64,000 nt of DNA, taken from NCBI RefSeq assembly GCF_000317105.1, contig NC_019693.1:7069227-7133226 (forward strand). Direction: 5' to 3'. Made by a program: the position numbers and the translations under genes. The stretch's first letter is position 1. Each line of letters starts with the position of its first letter. The notes beneath the pieces were generated by a model. It saw nothing but the letters and a program-made list of their open reading frames with translations. It was not told where the DNA came from and ran no database searches. The stretch is from Oscillatoria acuminata PCC 6304 (GTDB lineage: Bacteria; Cyanobacteriota; Cyanobacteriia; Cyanobacteriales; Laspinemataceae). Below are positions 9,207-18,108 of this stretch, piece after piece.

Positions 9207-9323
9207 TTATTCGAGGTCGCGCCGTTTTGGGTTACGGGCCGGGTCTCCGTTCAGGAAGCCAAAGACAAATAAGGCCACGAAGAACGAGACAACAACATAA
9301 ACTACGATTTTAAGGGTCACCAT
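9207..9323 (-). CDS. psbI: photosystem II reaction centre protein I (PsbI)
   Basis: A 38-codon gene reading [20 protein letters not shown], then [18 protein letters not shown] and a TAA stop. It matches the PsbI pattern closely: one membrane helix followed by the conserved F-L-x-x-D-P-x-R-N-P-x-R-x-D-L-E tail, and the typical length. PsbI is a one-helix subunit of the PSII core in the thylakoid membrane, next to D1, and acts early in assembly. A GGAG about 10 nt before the ATG can serve as ribosome-binding site. It is followed by the DUF3769 gene on the same strand; the two are not functionally related as far as is known. Confidence 0.95.
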   Translation of the reverse strand: MVTLKIVVYVVVSFFVALFVFGFLNGDPARNPKRRDLE

Positions 9324-9386
9324 ACAGATATCTCCAGTGTTTGGAAAAGCTGTGAGAGTTTACCATCAAGACTCTCCAGTTTTTTT

Positions 9387-9392
9387 ATCATA
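9387..9392 (-). promoter_or_regulatory. candidate -10 box for psbI
   Basis: On the minus strand this is TATGAT, 63 nt upstream of the psbI start, within an AT-rich stretch. No convincing -35 hexamer at 16-18 bp was found, so this is only a plausible promoter. Confidence 0.3.
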
Positions 9393-9560
9393 TCGGAAGG
9401 CTGTCCCGTTTTATTAAGAAATATTTTTGTTTCGTTCCAGAATTTAGATGGGCCAATGGATTTGGGTTTCCTGCAGTCTGCTGTGGGGGACGTCTGTTCG
9501 CGATCGCTCGTTCCCCAACTTCCCCGTGATCCGAACGTTTGTAGTAACCCCTTCAGGGGT

Positions 9561-9739
9561 AGCCCTGTCAAGGTGGTAAATTGAATCCCGCCTCATCCCT
9601 GTTTCTTGTAGGGGCGTATTGCATACGCCCTCTTTATTCGTCAATGGAATCCCGCCTCATCCCTGTTTCTTGTAGGGGCGTATTGCAGACATAAGAGGGC
9701 GTATGCAATACGCCCCTACAAATACACCTTGACAGGGCT
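9561..9739. repeat. palindromic element with internal direct repeat
   Basis: Outer arms AGCCCTGTCAAGGTG (9561-9575) and its exact complement (9725-9739). Inside are two direct copies of a roughly 40-bp unit starting GAATCCCGCCTCATCCCTG (from 9583 and 9647), the second opening into a hairpin formed by GTAGGGGCGTATTGCA and TGCAATACGCCCCTAC. GTAGGGGC-type stems recur in the elements at 767-1061 and 28276-28442. The whole lies in the gap upstream of psbI and beyond the stop of the 9767-11629 gene. Confidence 0.65.
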
Positions 9740-9766
9740 AGGGTTAAAACCCTTATAGGTTGTTGC

Positions 9767-11629
9767 TTAACTAAACAGTTGTTGCCGCGCCCATTGCCAC
9801 CCTTGAATCAGTTTCTCTTCCAGCCAAACCAGGATCTGGTCAAACCACTTCAAACCTTGCTCTAAGGGGTGCATAATGTATTCCACTTCGGCAATTTCCA
9901 CATCAATCCAGTCGCGTTTAGGCTGGGTTTGAACCTGGGGTGGCAATTGCACCGGAGAGTCCACAGCCGGACTAGGACGGCTAACCCGTGAGGTGGGTTC
10001 AACGGTTACCGTAGCGGTGGGTTGGACTGCTGTCCGGGGGACCGATCGCCGAGGTTGGACTCGGTGGTGATTTCCTTTGGTCGTTTTGCTGCGGGAAGGT
10101 TTACTGACAGGTTGCGACTGTCCAATTCGTCGGGTAGTCGGATAAGGGGGGTTCAGAAATTGTTCCACCGCCTCGACTCCCCAGAAGGAGTCCGGCAACG
10201 AGTCTAATTCCGGGTTACTGGACAACTGCCCAGTCGCGGCCTCAGAATTTACGGGTAAAGGCTTGACATTTTCAAATTGTTGTGCTAACTCTTTCCCCGA
10301 AACTTCGGTTTGAGTGAACTGGCGATCGCCCTCTCCGGTTAAAGCCTGATCCGAACCCCCGAAGAAATAATCCACTGCCGATTGAATCAACCGTTGCATT
10401 TGCAGGGATAGAGATTGCTGTTCCTGGGAGAGTTCAGAATCGGTGGAGTCTGGCTGGGGGTCGGTGACGAGGGCGATCGCCACATTTTGAATTCCCTTCA
10501 GCAGAGACTCGCCCTGATCTGCCACGGTTTGGCTGAGGGTTCCTCCCTGGGACAGTTGCATCCCTTCCCATCTCGCCACTGCTGCATCCATCTTTAACAA
10601 GGCGGCGGCAATTTTAGGTTGACCCTGATAGCGGGGGGAGACTGTCTCCTGGGGTTCGGGAACTTCATTCACTCCATCCGGTTGCAAAACGAGGGGAGAG
10701 GGTTGAAACAAATCCCCAACTTTAGCTAAACTCCGGTCGAATAAATTGCCCAGAGGAACGGGTTGAACTCCCGCAATCAGTTGACGCAAGCGACGCAATC
10801 GCTTCACTGGCGGTAACTGTTTTTGGGATGGCGAACCCGTGAGGACTGACTCTGTTGCCTGGGATGGCAAGCCTTTCGGTTCGAGGTTGTACGCTGCTGC
10901 TGCCAGTTCCCCATCAATTCTGGCTTGCAATTGTTGTTGCTGGACGGGGGTAAGAATATCTAAAATTTGGTTGCGATCGCTGATTAAAACTAAACTCCGG
11001 GTTTCCAACAAGGTAGCAATCCCTTGAATCACCGGACGCGAAGTGGCGATCGCCCGAGGAGTTGCCACCGTTAAGGATTGTTCCGTGGATGCCACCGGGA
11101 CCAGGGTTCCAGGGCGATCGCCCTTCACCCCAAACCGGGCGAGAATTTTCTCCGGAATCCAGTTCAGTACCCGTTCCCGTAACCCAGTCCGTCCAGAAGT
11201 TAAAGCGAGAACCTCCTGGGGTTGCGGTGAGTTGTTCTCTTCTGTAACTAAAACTTGCCAGGATTCCTCGGTATCCGCTGTTGTTGCAGCAACTGCCACC
11301 AGTTCAACCCCACTCAAGACTCGGGCGATCGGGCGATCGCCTGACGGGGTTTCCGAGAGTCTGTCGGATTCTCTCGTCCCTGGATTTGCTTCAGCGGTTC
11401 CCAAAGTTTTGGCTGTAGACTCCGACGGGTTAGCAGTTCCCGCCAACTGCTTTCCGACAAACCGTGTAGCCTGATACACTGCATAGACCGGAATCAGTAA
11501 ATAATGGCCCCCAGTTTGGGCAACCCAGCGGATCTGCTGTCCAGCCTTTTCTAACTGGGTCGCCAGTTTCCGAGACCCCGCTTGCAGAAAATTGAATAAT
11601 TTACTTTGATATCGACCGGAAGAGGACAT
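9767..11629 (-). CDS. conserved hypothetical protein, unknown function
   Basis: A 620-residue protein. The first 70 residues are basic and amphipathic (QSKLFNFLQAGSRKLATQLE, then a hydrophobic YLLIPVYAVYQATRFVG that could dip into a membrane). The middle alternates Gln/Leu-rich helices (residues about 190-270 and 280-430) with low-complexity stretches; residues 490-570 are Ser/Thr/Pro/Arg-rich. The end (DWIDVEIAEVEYIMHPLEQG to the stop) is a conserved-looking amphipathic segment rich in tryptophan. I do not recognise the family. It is divergent from the mannosidase gene over a 145-bp intergenic region. Confidence 0.75.
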   Translation of the reverse strand: MSSSGRYQSKLFNFLQAGSRKLATQLEKAGQQIRWVAQTGGHYLLIPVYAVYQATRFVGKQLAGTANPSESTAKTLGTAEANPGTRESDRLSETPSGDRPIARVLSGVELVAVAATTADTEESWQVLVTEENNSPQPQEVLALTSGRTGLRERVLNWIPEKILARFGVKGDRPGTLVPVASTEQSLTVATPRAIATSRPVIQGIATLLETRSLVLISDRNQILDILTPVQQQQLQARIDGELAAAAYNLEPKGLPSQATESVLTGSPSQKQLPPVKRLRRLRQLIAGVQPVPLGNLFDRSLAKVGDLFQPSPLVLQPDGVNEVPEPQETVSPRYQGQPKIAAALLKMDAAVARWEGMQLSQGGTLSQTVADQGESLLKGIQNVAIALVTDPQPDSTDSELSQEQQSLSLQMQRLIQSAVDYFFGGSDQALTGEGDRQFTQTEVSGKELAQQFENVKPLPVNSEAATGQLSSNPELDSLPDSFWGVEAVEQFLNPPYPTTRRIGQSQPVSKPSRSKTTKGNHHRVQPRRSVPRTAVQPTATVTVEPTSRVSRPSPAVDSPVQLPPQVQTQPKRDWIDVEIAEVEYIMHPLEQGLKWFDQILVWLEEKLIQGWQWARQQLFS

Positions 11630-11774
11630 AATTTTTAAGTTAATCAGTTTGTTCGGGGGCGGATTTCATATTGACTATCCGCAATATGAACCTCTGTAAC
11701 GGGTTTTTTTTATAAAGAATGCCTGGAGAATCCGAAACCCGTCTTTTAATCATATCGAAAATTTGAGCAATTTT

Positions 11775-14700
11775 ATGCCAGATCCAAACAGTGAAATAAC
11801 CCGATCGATTGAGAAACTACAGCAACTGACTCGGGTGAATGCGATCGCTTGTTGGCGATACCGACTTGCCGATTTATCCGTAGAGGAAGGGACAGCCGCA
11901 GACACCTGGGACCAGTGGCAGCAGGCGGAACTCAACGAAAAAGGACATATCCCCTGGAATCAAGGGCAGCAGACAATTTGGTTAGGGTTGCGATATCAGG
12001 TTCCGGACCAGTTGCAGGGGTATCCCCTGGCGGGATTAACCTTGCGCTTGGCCCTAACCTGGTGGGCAGATGAGGCCCAAATTTTTGTGAATGGGGAGTT
12101 AGTCCAAGAGGGGGATTTATTTGATTGTGTAACCCGGGTGATGATTATCGAAGCGGTAGAACCGGGTCAGGGGATTGATATTGCTTTAAGATTAGTCAGT
12201 CCCGGACATGACTGCGGGGCATTAGTGCAGTCGGTTTGGATTTATGAAAAAAGCTATGAGGAGAGTTATGAAAGTTGCATTGATCCGGGGTTTATTGCGG
12301 ACGAATTAGCGGTGATTGGCAAATATTGGGGAATTTCATCCGATGCGGAGACGAAATTGCAGCAATTACAGACCCAGATGGAGGCGATCGCCTGGAATAG
12401 CTTACCCGATGATGTTCCTCAATTTGAGCAATCCCTGGCTGAATTACGAACAAATTTGAAACAAGAGTTTCAGCAAACCAGTAAACTATTTTTACTCGGT
12501 CACGCCCATTTAGATTTAGCCTGGTTATGGCCGATTGCCGAAACTTGGGATGCTGCCGAATTTACCTTTGCCTCCGTTTTGGATTTAATGGCAGGATTTC
12601 CTCACCTTACCTTTGGACATTCCACCGCTGCCTTGTATGCTTGGATTGAAGATAACTGCCCCGATTTATTTGCAGACATTCAAGAAGAAGTGACCGCTGG
12701 ACGCTGGGAAGTCTTAGCGGGATTGTGGGTGGAACCGGAATTAAATATTATTAGTGGGGAAGCAATTTCCCGACAACTGTTATATGGACAACAGTATTGT
12801 TTAGAAAAATTTGGCAAACTCTCTCCCGTGGCATGGCTGCCAGATACCTTTGGATTTTGTGGACAATTGCCGCAATTATTAAAGCAGGGAGGCATCGAAT
12901 ATTTTGTCACCCAAAAATTGCGCTGGAATGATACAACGGAATTTCCCTATCCGGTTTTTTGGTGGGAATCTCCCGATGGAACGCGAATGTTTAGTTTAAT
13001 GTCTGCCCCCATTGGAACAGGAATTGAACCTGTGCAAATGGCAGATTATGCCTGTGATTGGGAACAGAAAACGGGACTAAAAGAGAGTTTATGGATACCG
13101 GGAGTGGGAGATCATGGCGGGGGTCCGACTCGCGATATGTTAGAAGTAGGCGATCGCTGGAGGCAGTCGCCCTTTTTCCCCGCAATGGAATTTACCACTG
13201 CTGAGGACTATTTGCGCCAGTTGCAACAGCAGGGGGAGTTTCCCGTCTGGACTGATGAATTATATCTGGAATTTCATCGCGGCTGTTATACCACTCACGG
13301 CGACCAAAAACAATGGAATCGCCGTTGTGAGGGGTTATTATATGAAGCGGAATTGTGGGCAGCAGTCGCGACAAGGGTGACGGGAACGGAGTATCCGAAA
13401 GGGCAAATTGAAGCGGCTTGGAAAGCGGTATTATTGAATCAATTTCACGATATTTTACCCGGTTCCTCGATTCCGGAGGTGTATCTGGATGCCAATCTCG
13501 GTTGGCAGGAAGCGGAAGAACAGGGACGGGAAGTGTTAGAACGGGCATTCGAGGCGATCGCCTCACAAGTTGCCGGGGTTCCTCCGGCATCGATACTATC
13601 CGCCCAACCGATAATTGTATTTAACTCTCTCAATTGGCAGCGATCGCAAGTGGTTTCCCTAGAGTTACCCGAATCTGCTGCAACTGGGATGGAATGGCAA
13701 GTGTATGATAGTCAGGGAAATCGAGTGCGATCGCAACTCACCCCCACTCATTTATTGTGTGAATGCCAGGATATCCCCTCCATTGGCTATCGCATTTTTT
13801 GGTTAGGGCAATCCGAACTCAATCCCAATTCTTCCTCCCCAGAACCCGATGGCGAATTTATCCTAGAAACGGACAAACTGCGCGTTATTATTGACCCCAA
13901 AACTGGCAATATTAGCAGTATTTATGATAAAATAAACAATTGGGAAATTCTCAAAGAACCGGGCAACCAACTCCAAGCCTTTGAAGATAAAGGCCAATAT
14001 TGGGATGCTTGGAATATTGACCCCAATTATTCCCAACATCCGCTTCCTCCCCCTACCCTAAAACAGATTCAATGGATAGAACGGGGGGAATTGCAACAAC
14101 GAGTGCAAGTGATTCGCCAATTGGGACAATCTGACTTTATTCAAGAGTATATCCTCCAAGCGGACTCCCCCTGGGTAAAAATTGCCACAACGGTCAATTG
14201 GCAAGACCGCCATGTAATGGTAAAAGCCGCATTTCCCCTGACAGTTGAGGCGGATTTTGCCACCTATGAAACCCCTTGTGGTGCAGTGTCACGAACCACC
14301 CGACCCCAAACCCCGGAGGAAAAAGCCAAATGGGAAGTTCCCGCTTTAAAATGGGCAGATTTAAGTGGAGAACCCGGGGGAGTGAGTCTCCTCAATGATT
14401 GTAAATATGGTTACGATGCCACCCCCAATCAACTGCGTCTGACCCTCCTACGCGGTTCAACTTGGCCCGACCCCGAGGCGGATTTAGGGTGGCATCAATT
14501 CACCTATTGCATTTATCCGCATGGGGGAAATTGGCAGTCCGCAAAAACCGTCCGCCAGGGGTATGAATTGAACTTACCCTTGCAGGTTCGTCCCCTGGAA
14601 TCCGTCTCAGAAAGGGGTGACAGTTCGGGAGATTTGAGGGGCAGTTTTTTACAGTTGTCGGGAGAGAGTCTGGTCTTGATGGCATTCAAGCAGTCAGAAA

Positions 14701-14897
14701 TTGATGAAACAAAATGGATTATGCGGTGTTATGAATCAGAAGGAAAAGAGGCGGAATTAGTGGTTCAGAAGGAATGGAAGAGTTTGCAAGGGGTAGATTT
14801 ATTAGAGCAAAAATTAGAGGAGGGTAAGGTTTGGCCTAAGGGGGAAGTTGTGCCAATTTCACCTTGGAAAGTGGTGACTTTTCAATTAGAGGATTGA
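11775..14897 (+). CDS. GH38 alpha-mannosidase
   Basis: About 1040 residues from ATG at 11775 (TTG at 11763 is the alternative). Glycoside hydrolase family 38: hydrolyses alpha-linked mannose with a zinc ion. The zinc site motif HAHLDLAWLWP (residues about 243-253) and the nucleophile motif LPDTFGFCGQLPQ (Asp about 357) are intact, as is the later NQFHDILPGSSIPEVY zinc-ligand segment. The N-terminal 160 residues form a beta-sandwich-like domain (WADEAQIFVNGELVQ), and the C-terminal half matches the large beta domain of the family. No signal peptide, so a cytoplasmic role in oligosaccharide turnover is likely. Length is typical of bacterial members. Confidence 0.92.
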   Translation: MPDPNSEITRSIEKLQQLTRVNAIACWRYRLADLSVEEGTAADTWDQWQQAELNEKGHIPWNQGQQTIWLGLRYQVPDQLQGYPLAGLTLRLALTWWADEAQIFVNGELVQEGDLFDCVTRVMIIEAVEPGQGIDIALRLVSPGHDCGALVQSVWIYEKSYEESYESCIDPGFIADELAVIGKYWGISSDAETKLQQLQTQMEAIAWNSLPDDVPQFEQSLAELRTNLKQEFQQTSKLFLLGHAHLDLAWLWPIAETWDAAEFTFASVLDLMAGFPHLTFGHSTAALYAWIEDNCPDLFADIQEEVTAGRWEVLAGLWVEPELNIISGEAISRQLLYGQQYCLEKFGKLSPVAWLPDTFGFCGQLPQLLKQGGIEYFVTQKLRWNDTTEFPYPVFWWESPDGTRMFSLMSAPIGTGIEPVQMADYACDWEQKTGLKESLWIPGVGDHGGGPTRDMLEVGDRWRQSPFFPAMEFTTAEDYLRQLQQQGEFPVWTDELYLEFHRGCYTTHGDQKQWNRRCEGLLYEAELWAAVATRVTGTEYPKGQIEAAWKAVLLNQFHDILPGSSIPEVYLDANLGWQEAEEQGREVLERAFEAIASQVAGVPPASILSAQPIIVFNSLNWQRSQVVSLELPESAATGMEWQVYDSQGNRVRSQLTPTHLLCECQDIPSIGYRIFWLGQSELNPNSSSPEPDGEFILETDKLRVIIDPKTGNISSIYDKINNWEILKEPGNQLQAFEDKGQYWDAWNIDPNYSQHPLPPPTLKQIQWIERGELQQRVQVIRQLGQSDFIQEYILQADSPWVKIATTVNWQDRHVMVKAAFPLTVEADFATYETPCGAVSRTTRPQTPEEKAKWEVPALKWADLSGEPGGVSLLNDCKYGYDATPNQLRLTLLRGSTWPDPEADLGWHQFTYCIYPHGGNWQSAKTVRQGYELNLPLQVRPLESVSERGDSSGDLRGSFLQLSGESLVLMAFKQSEIDETKWIMRCYESEGKEAELVVQKEWKSLQGVDLLEQKLEEGKVWPKGEVVPISPWKVVTFQLED

Positions 14898-15068
14898 GGG
14901 GGGATGGGTTAAGTTGATGATTCGGAAACGACTGAAGTCGTGGGGTTGAACCTGAAAAAGCTGCAATTTTCCCCTTTGTAGTAATGATCTCAGTCGTTTC
15001 CAAATTCGCGAATCGCAGAGTATAAACGTTAAATATACTTGTCTTCCATTAACTCAAACTTAGCAGTA

Positions 15069-15190
15069 ATACCAAATCCGGTTGGTAAAAGTCTATTTTA
15101 TTCTTTAGCCCGCGCAGGCGGGCTTTGTTCGTATAGCCCCAGGCTTGAGCCTGTGGGTTTTTATAGACCTGATCCAACCGAATTCCGTAT
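15069..15190 (+). mobile_element. 122-bp inverted-repeat element
   Basis: Second full-length copy of the element nested at 919-1040: same termini (ATACCAAATCCGGTTGG ... AACCGAATTCCGTAT), same length, with diverged inner stem AGGCTTGAGCCT. It occupies most of the gap between the mannosidase and the TPR protein gene; no clear target duplication remains. The rest of this 300-bp gap shows nothing I recognise. Confidence 0.75.
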
Positions 15191-15198
15191 AACCTGAT

Positions 15199-15747
15199 TT
15201 ATTTTCGTGCTTTAAATTCCTGCCATTTAGCCTTGATCCAAACCCATAAAGTTTTCCCCAATAAAAGAGAGATGCGGCGAAAGATATTCCAATAAACGGT
15301 TAATTTCCCCAAGGGATTATTATTATTGGCGTGAATGTACCGTTCTTCCTCAATAATGTTCTCAGCCATTTCCAGGGTAGAGACACGCTGGGGAGAACGT
15401 TTCAACCACTGGATGAGGGCGCGGATCACTTTTTGCTGCCGAGTCAGTCGTTGTCCGATGAGAATCTCTGAGGCGAGGGTGGGGTAACGCTGATCGAGTT
15501 CGGCTAAGGTGCGATCGCCCCACTCTCGGATTTCCGGACTGGTACTTTCAGTCAGTTCCTGACAGAGTTTCCAAGCCAGACGCAGTTTCCCATCGCCTTC
15601 GTAGGCTTTGACTAAGGCTTTTTTCGCTTTAAAGAGAGTACCCGGATGGAGTTCATTGACTAAGACGGCTTCTAATTGGGCGATCGCCTCGGCATAATCC
15701 CCCGCCTTCAGTTGCGCTAATCCCGCTTGTAAATTTCGATTGGCCAT
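15199..15747 (-). CDS. TPR-like protein of unknown function
   Basis: A 182-residue protein. Residues 1-75 read as two tetratricopeptide-type helical pairs (LQAGLAQLKAGDYAEAIAQL, then LFKAKKALVKAYEGDGKLRL). The remainder is basic, with an asparagine run (HANNNNPLGK) and a hydrophobic or amphipathic C-terminal part (VYWNIFRRISLLLGKTLWVW) that may contact a membrane. Such small TPR proteins are usually scaffolds, and no partner is evident here. It is followed downstream only by the repeat at 15069-15190. A cyanobacterial conserved hypothetical is the safest name. Confidence 0.7.
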   Translation of the reverse strand: MANRNLQAGLAQLKAGDYAEAIAQLEAVLVNELHPGTLFKAKKALVKAYEGDGKLRLAWKLCQELTESTSPEIREWGDRTLAELDQRYPTLASEILIGQRLTRQQKVIRALIQWLKRSPQRVSTLEMAENIIEEERYIHANNNNPLGKLTVYWNIFRRISLLLGKTLWVWIKAKWQEFKARK

Positions 15748-15962
15748 AGCATCATTGGCATTTCTATTGGATAGGCTGCTAGTAAACCAAATGCCCTTTT
15801 TACCCCTCCAGATATCATAGCCTAATTCGGTACATTTCTGTTCAAACTCCTGCTAATTTTTACATTTATATATAAAATCCAGCTAGACCAGACCTTGAAT
15901 AACGGGACTGAACTAGCTGGAAAAATAGAGATTGAAAGAAATTGAAATGCTAGACGCTGTTT

Positions 15963-16565
15963 TTAAACCACCGTGCGAGGACTCCGAGCACCGAGGGTCG
16001 CGCCAATCAAGGATGCCACTAGCCCTAACAAGGAACCAAATAAAAATGACCAACCGGCGCGGGCCACATTGTCTGCGATATTACGGGCCTCAGCAGGTGT
16101 GAGATTTTGTGTTCCCGGGTCTACATTGACGCGATCGGCAATTTCTCCCGCATTGGCCATCACAATTCCGAAGGTTCCGGATACACCACTCGCCAGTAAC
16201 CATGAACTAAGTGCTAAAGTGGTGGCCCACAAAATTGCTCCGTTTAATAGGGCTGTATTTTTGTTCATCGGTCCACAGGTGCGAGCCATGATCCAAGACC
16301 CCACCAGTAGAGCAATAAATAAACTAATAATGGACCAAATTCCCACTCCCAAACCAATAGCATCAGGGTCAGCTTGGCCATCGGCTGCACCCACGCTCAT
16401 CCCGATCGCCACTCCCAGAGCACTTAATACCAATTGGGTACTAATCGCAATCACGATTCCTGCAAAAATTGGGCCCCACCGCACGCGATCGTGATAATCG
16501 ACCACAGGGTTTTGCATCATGGCTGGTTCGGCAATATTGACTCCGCCTCGATTTCCATAAGTCAT
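15963..16565 (-). CDS. four-helix integral membrane protein, unknown
   Basis: A 200-residue protein with four evident hydrophobic segments: about 32-57, 72-95, 104-135 and 170-195. The second and last are Gly/Ala-rich (GSWIMA, SLIGATLGA). It begins with a short polar tail containing HDRVRWGPIFAG, a motif common in cyanobacterial inner-membrane proteins of unknown role. A purine-rich AAGGGAGA precedes the ATG. It is divergent from the PRC-barrel/DUF2382 gene; both could respond to the same stress signals, but that is inference. Confidence 0.75.
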   Translation of the reverse strand: MTYGNRGGVNIAEPAMMQNPVVDYHDRVRWGPIFAGIVIAISTQLVLSALGVAIGMSVGAADGQADPDAIGLGVGIWSIISLFIALLVGSWIMARTCGPMNKNTALLNGAILWATTLALSSWLLASGVSGTFGIVMANAGEIADRVNVDPGTQNLTPAEARNIADNVARAGWSFLFGSLLGLVASLIGATLGARSPRTVV

Positions 16566-16814
16566 TGTTACTATCTCCCTTACCCTACTTTCGTTATTTT
16601 TTTTTTAAGCAAAATGCTGGCACTGGGGGGAATGCCTGCATCAATATGGATACACTGTAAGGCCGATTTGCTAATCGATCTATCTATCTAGGGTTATAAG
16701 TTAATCCAATGAAAACCGACAAAAACTCAATCGTCAGGTAGAGGGGAGAACCTATTACTTTTTCTAATATAGAAATATAGAAGATAAATGTAACAAAACT
16801 TTAAGGAGATCTCC

Positions 16815-17792
16815 ATGACGCTTTACAAAATTGAGGATTTTTATCCTAACTATCGGAACGATTTGTTTGATGGGGATGACATTAAAGGCTATGACGTTTA
16901 TGCGGCCAACAATGATGAAAAAATTGGTCACGTTGATGATGCCTTAGTGGATGAATCCGGTTATTTTCGGTATCTCGTCATTGATACCGGACTTTGGGTG
17001 TTTGGAAAACAGGTCTTGATTCCCATCGGACGTTGCCGAGTGGATAACGATCGCAACCGGATCTATGCGATGGGTCTAGAAACCAAAGAACAAGCCGAAC
17101 AACTGCCGGAATACCATGAAGATACTGTAATCGATCGCCATTATGAGCAAAATGTGCGATCGGTTTATAGCGTTCCTAACGTAGAAAATTCCGCCGCAGT
17201 AGAAGACAGTCCTTCAGTAGAAGGGGCCGGTGTAGCGGCAACCGCCACGGGTCGCCAGGTCAAGTCCCCGACGCTTCCCCCGATTCCAAACCGGACGACG
17301 ACGACCCAGGAAACCGATCGCGTCGTCGCTCATGATGACGACTCTTATAGTTACGATCGCGAACCTTCTCTCTACAATACAACCGATTTAGATCATAAAA
17401 AACTCAAGTTGTATGAAGAACGCCTCGTCGCGCACAAACACCGCGAAAAAACCGGGGAAGTTTTAGTCAGCAAACAAGTCGTGACTGAACGATCAAAGGC
17501 GGCAATTCCCGTTGAAAATGAAAAAGTTGTCGTTGAAGTTCGAGAAGCGGTAGGGACTGAACAAAATCTGGGGGCGGGTGAAGTGGCTTTTAATGACACG
17601 GAAATTGCTCGGGTCGAAGTCTATAACGAGAAGGCCGACATTCATAAAGAAGCCTTTGTGCGAGAGGAAGTCGAAATTCACAAAGAAGTTGAACGCAATA
17701 CGGTTCAAGCCGAAGAAACTCTGCGTCACGAAGAATTAGAAGTCAAGCGCGAAGGAAATCCAACTGTTGATGATAATAAAACGCGCCGCTAA
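16815..17792 (+). CDS. PRC-barrel and DUF2382 protein
   Basis: A 325-residue soluble, highly charged protein. Residues about 1-115 are a PRC-barrel (DGDDIKGYDVYAANNDEKIG, then YLVIDTGLWVFGKQVLIPI). A Ser/Thr/Pro linker follows, and residues about 195-310 form a DUF2382 (YsnF/AvaK-type) domain (LKLYEERLVAHKHREKTGEV ... VVTERSKAAIPVENEKVVVE). Members are often induced by salt, desiccation or general stress, though their biochemical role is unknown. A strong AAGGAG precedes the ATG. A GC-rich inverted repeat (about 17842-17881) after the stop may terminate transcription. Confidence 0.9.
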   Translation: MTLYKIEDFYPNYRNDLFDGDDIKGYDVYAANNDEKIGHVDDALVDESGYFRYLVIDTGLWVFGKQVLIPIGRCRVDNDRNRIYAMGLETKEQAEQLPEYHEDTVIDRHYEQNVRSVYSVPNVENSAAVEDSPSVEGAGVAATATGRQVKSPTLPPIPNRTTTTQETDRVVAHDDDSYSYDREPSLYNTTDLDHKKLKLYEERLVAHKHREKTGEVLVSKQVVTERSKAAIPVENEKVVVEVREAVGTEQNLGAGEVAFNDTEIARVEVYNEKADIHKEAFVREEVEIHKEVERNTVQAEETLRHEELEVKREGNPTVDDNKTRR

Positions 17793-18108
17793 ACCAATTC
17801 ATGATTGATTCACGCTTCGGATTCAATGCCTGAAATTGAGACAGAGCCCCCGGATCGGGGTAGTGAGTAACCCCGAGGCTCCTATCGGATGTCATGAAAG
17901 GGATAATTCATCAAGGGAGTGGGAGCGTTCCACTCCCTACCGTCCCCAGGGAGCGAGACGCTCTCACTTAATTCTAATTTTCATCAGAATTTAGACTTTA
18001 TTATATAAAAAATAATCAACCCGTTTAAATTCTTTTACCCTCTCACAAGCATTAAATGACTGATTAATTCACCAGTTTGAACAGCTAGCAGTAAGGAGAA
18101 TATTAATT
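17793..18108. other. intergenic, GC-rich inverted repeats only
   Basis: Contains two imperfect GC-rich inverted repeats: GAGCCCCCGGATCGGGG with ACCCCGAGGCTC (about 17842-17881), and GTGGGAGCG with CGCTCTCAC (about 17919-17967). The final 100 bp is AT-rich, consistent with a promoter for the SLH gene. No ORF or RNA gene was recognised. Confidence 0.5.
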
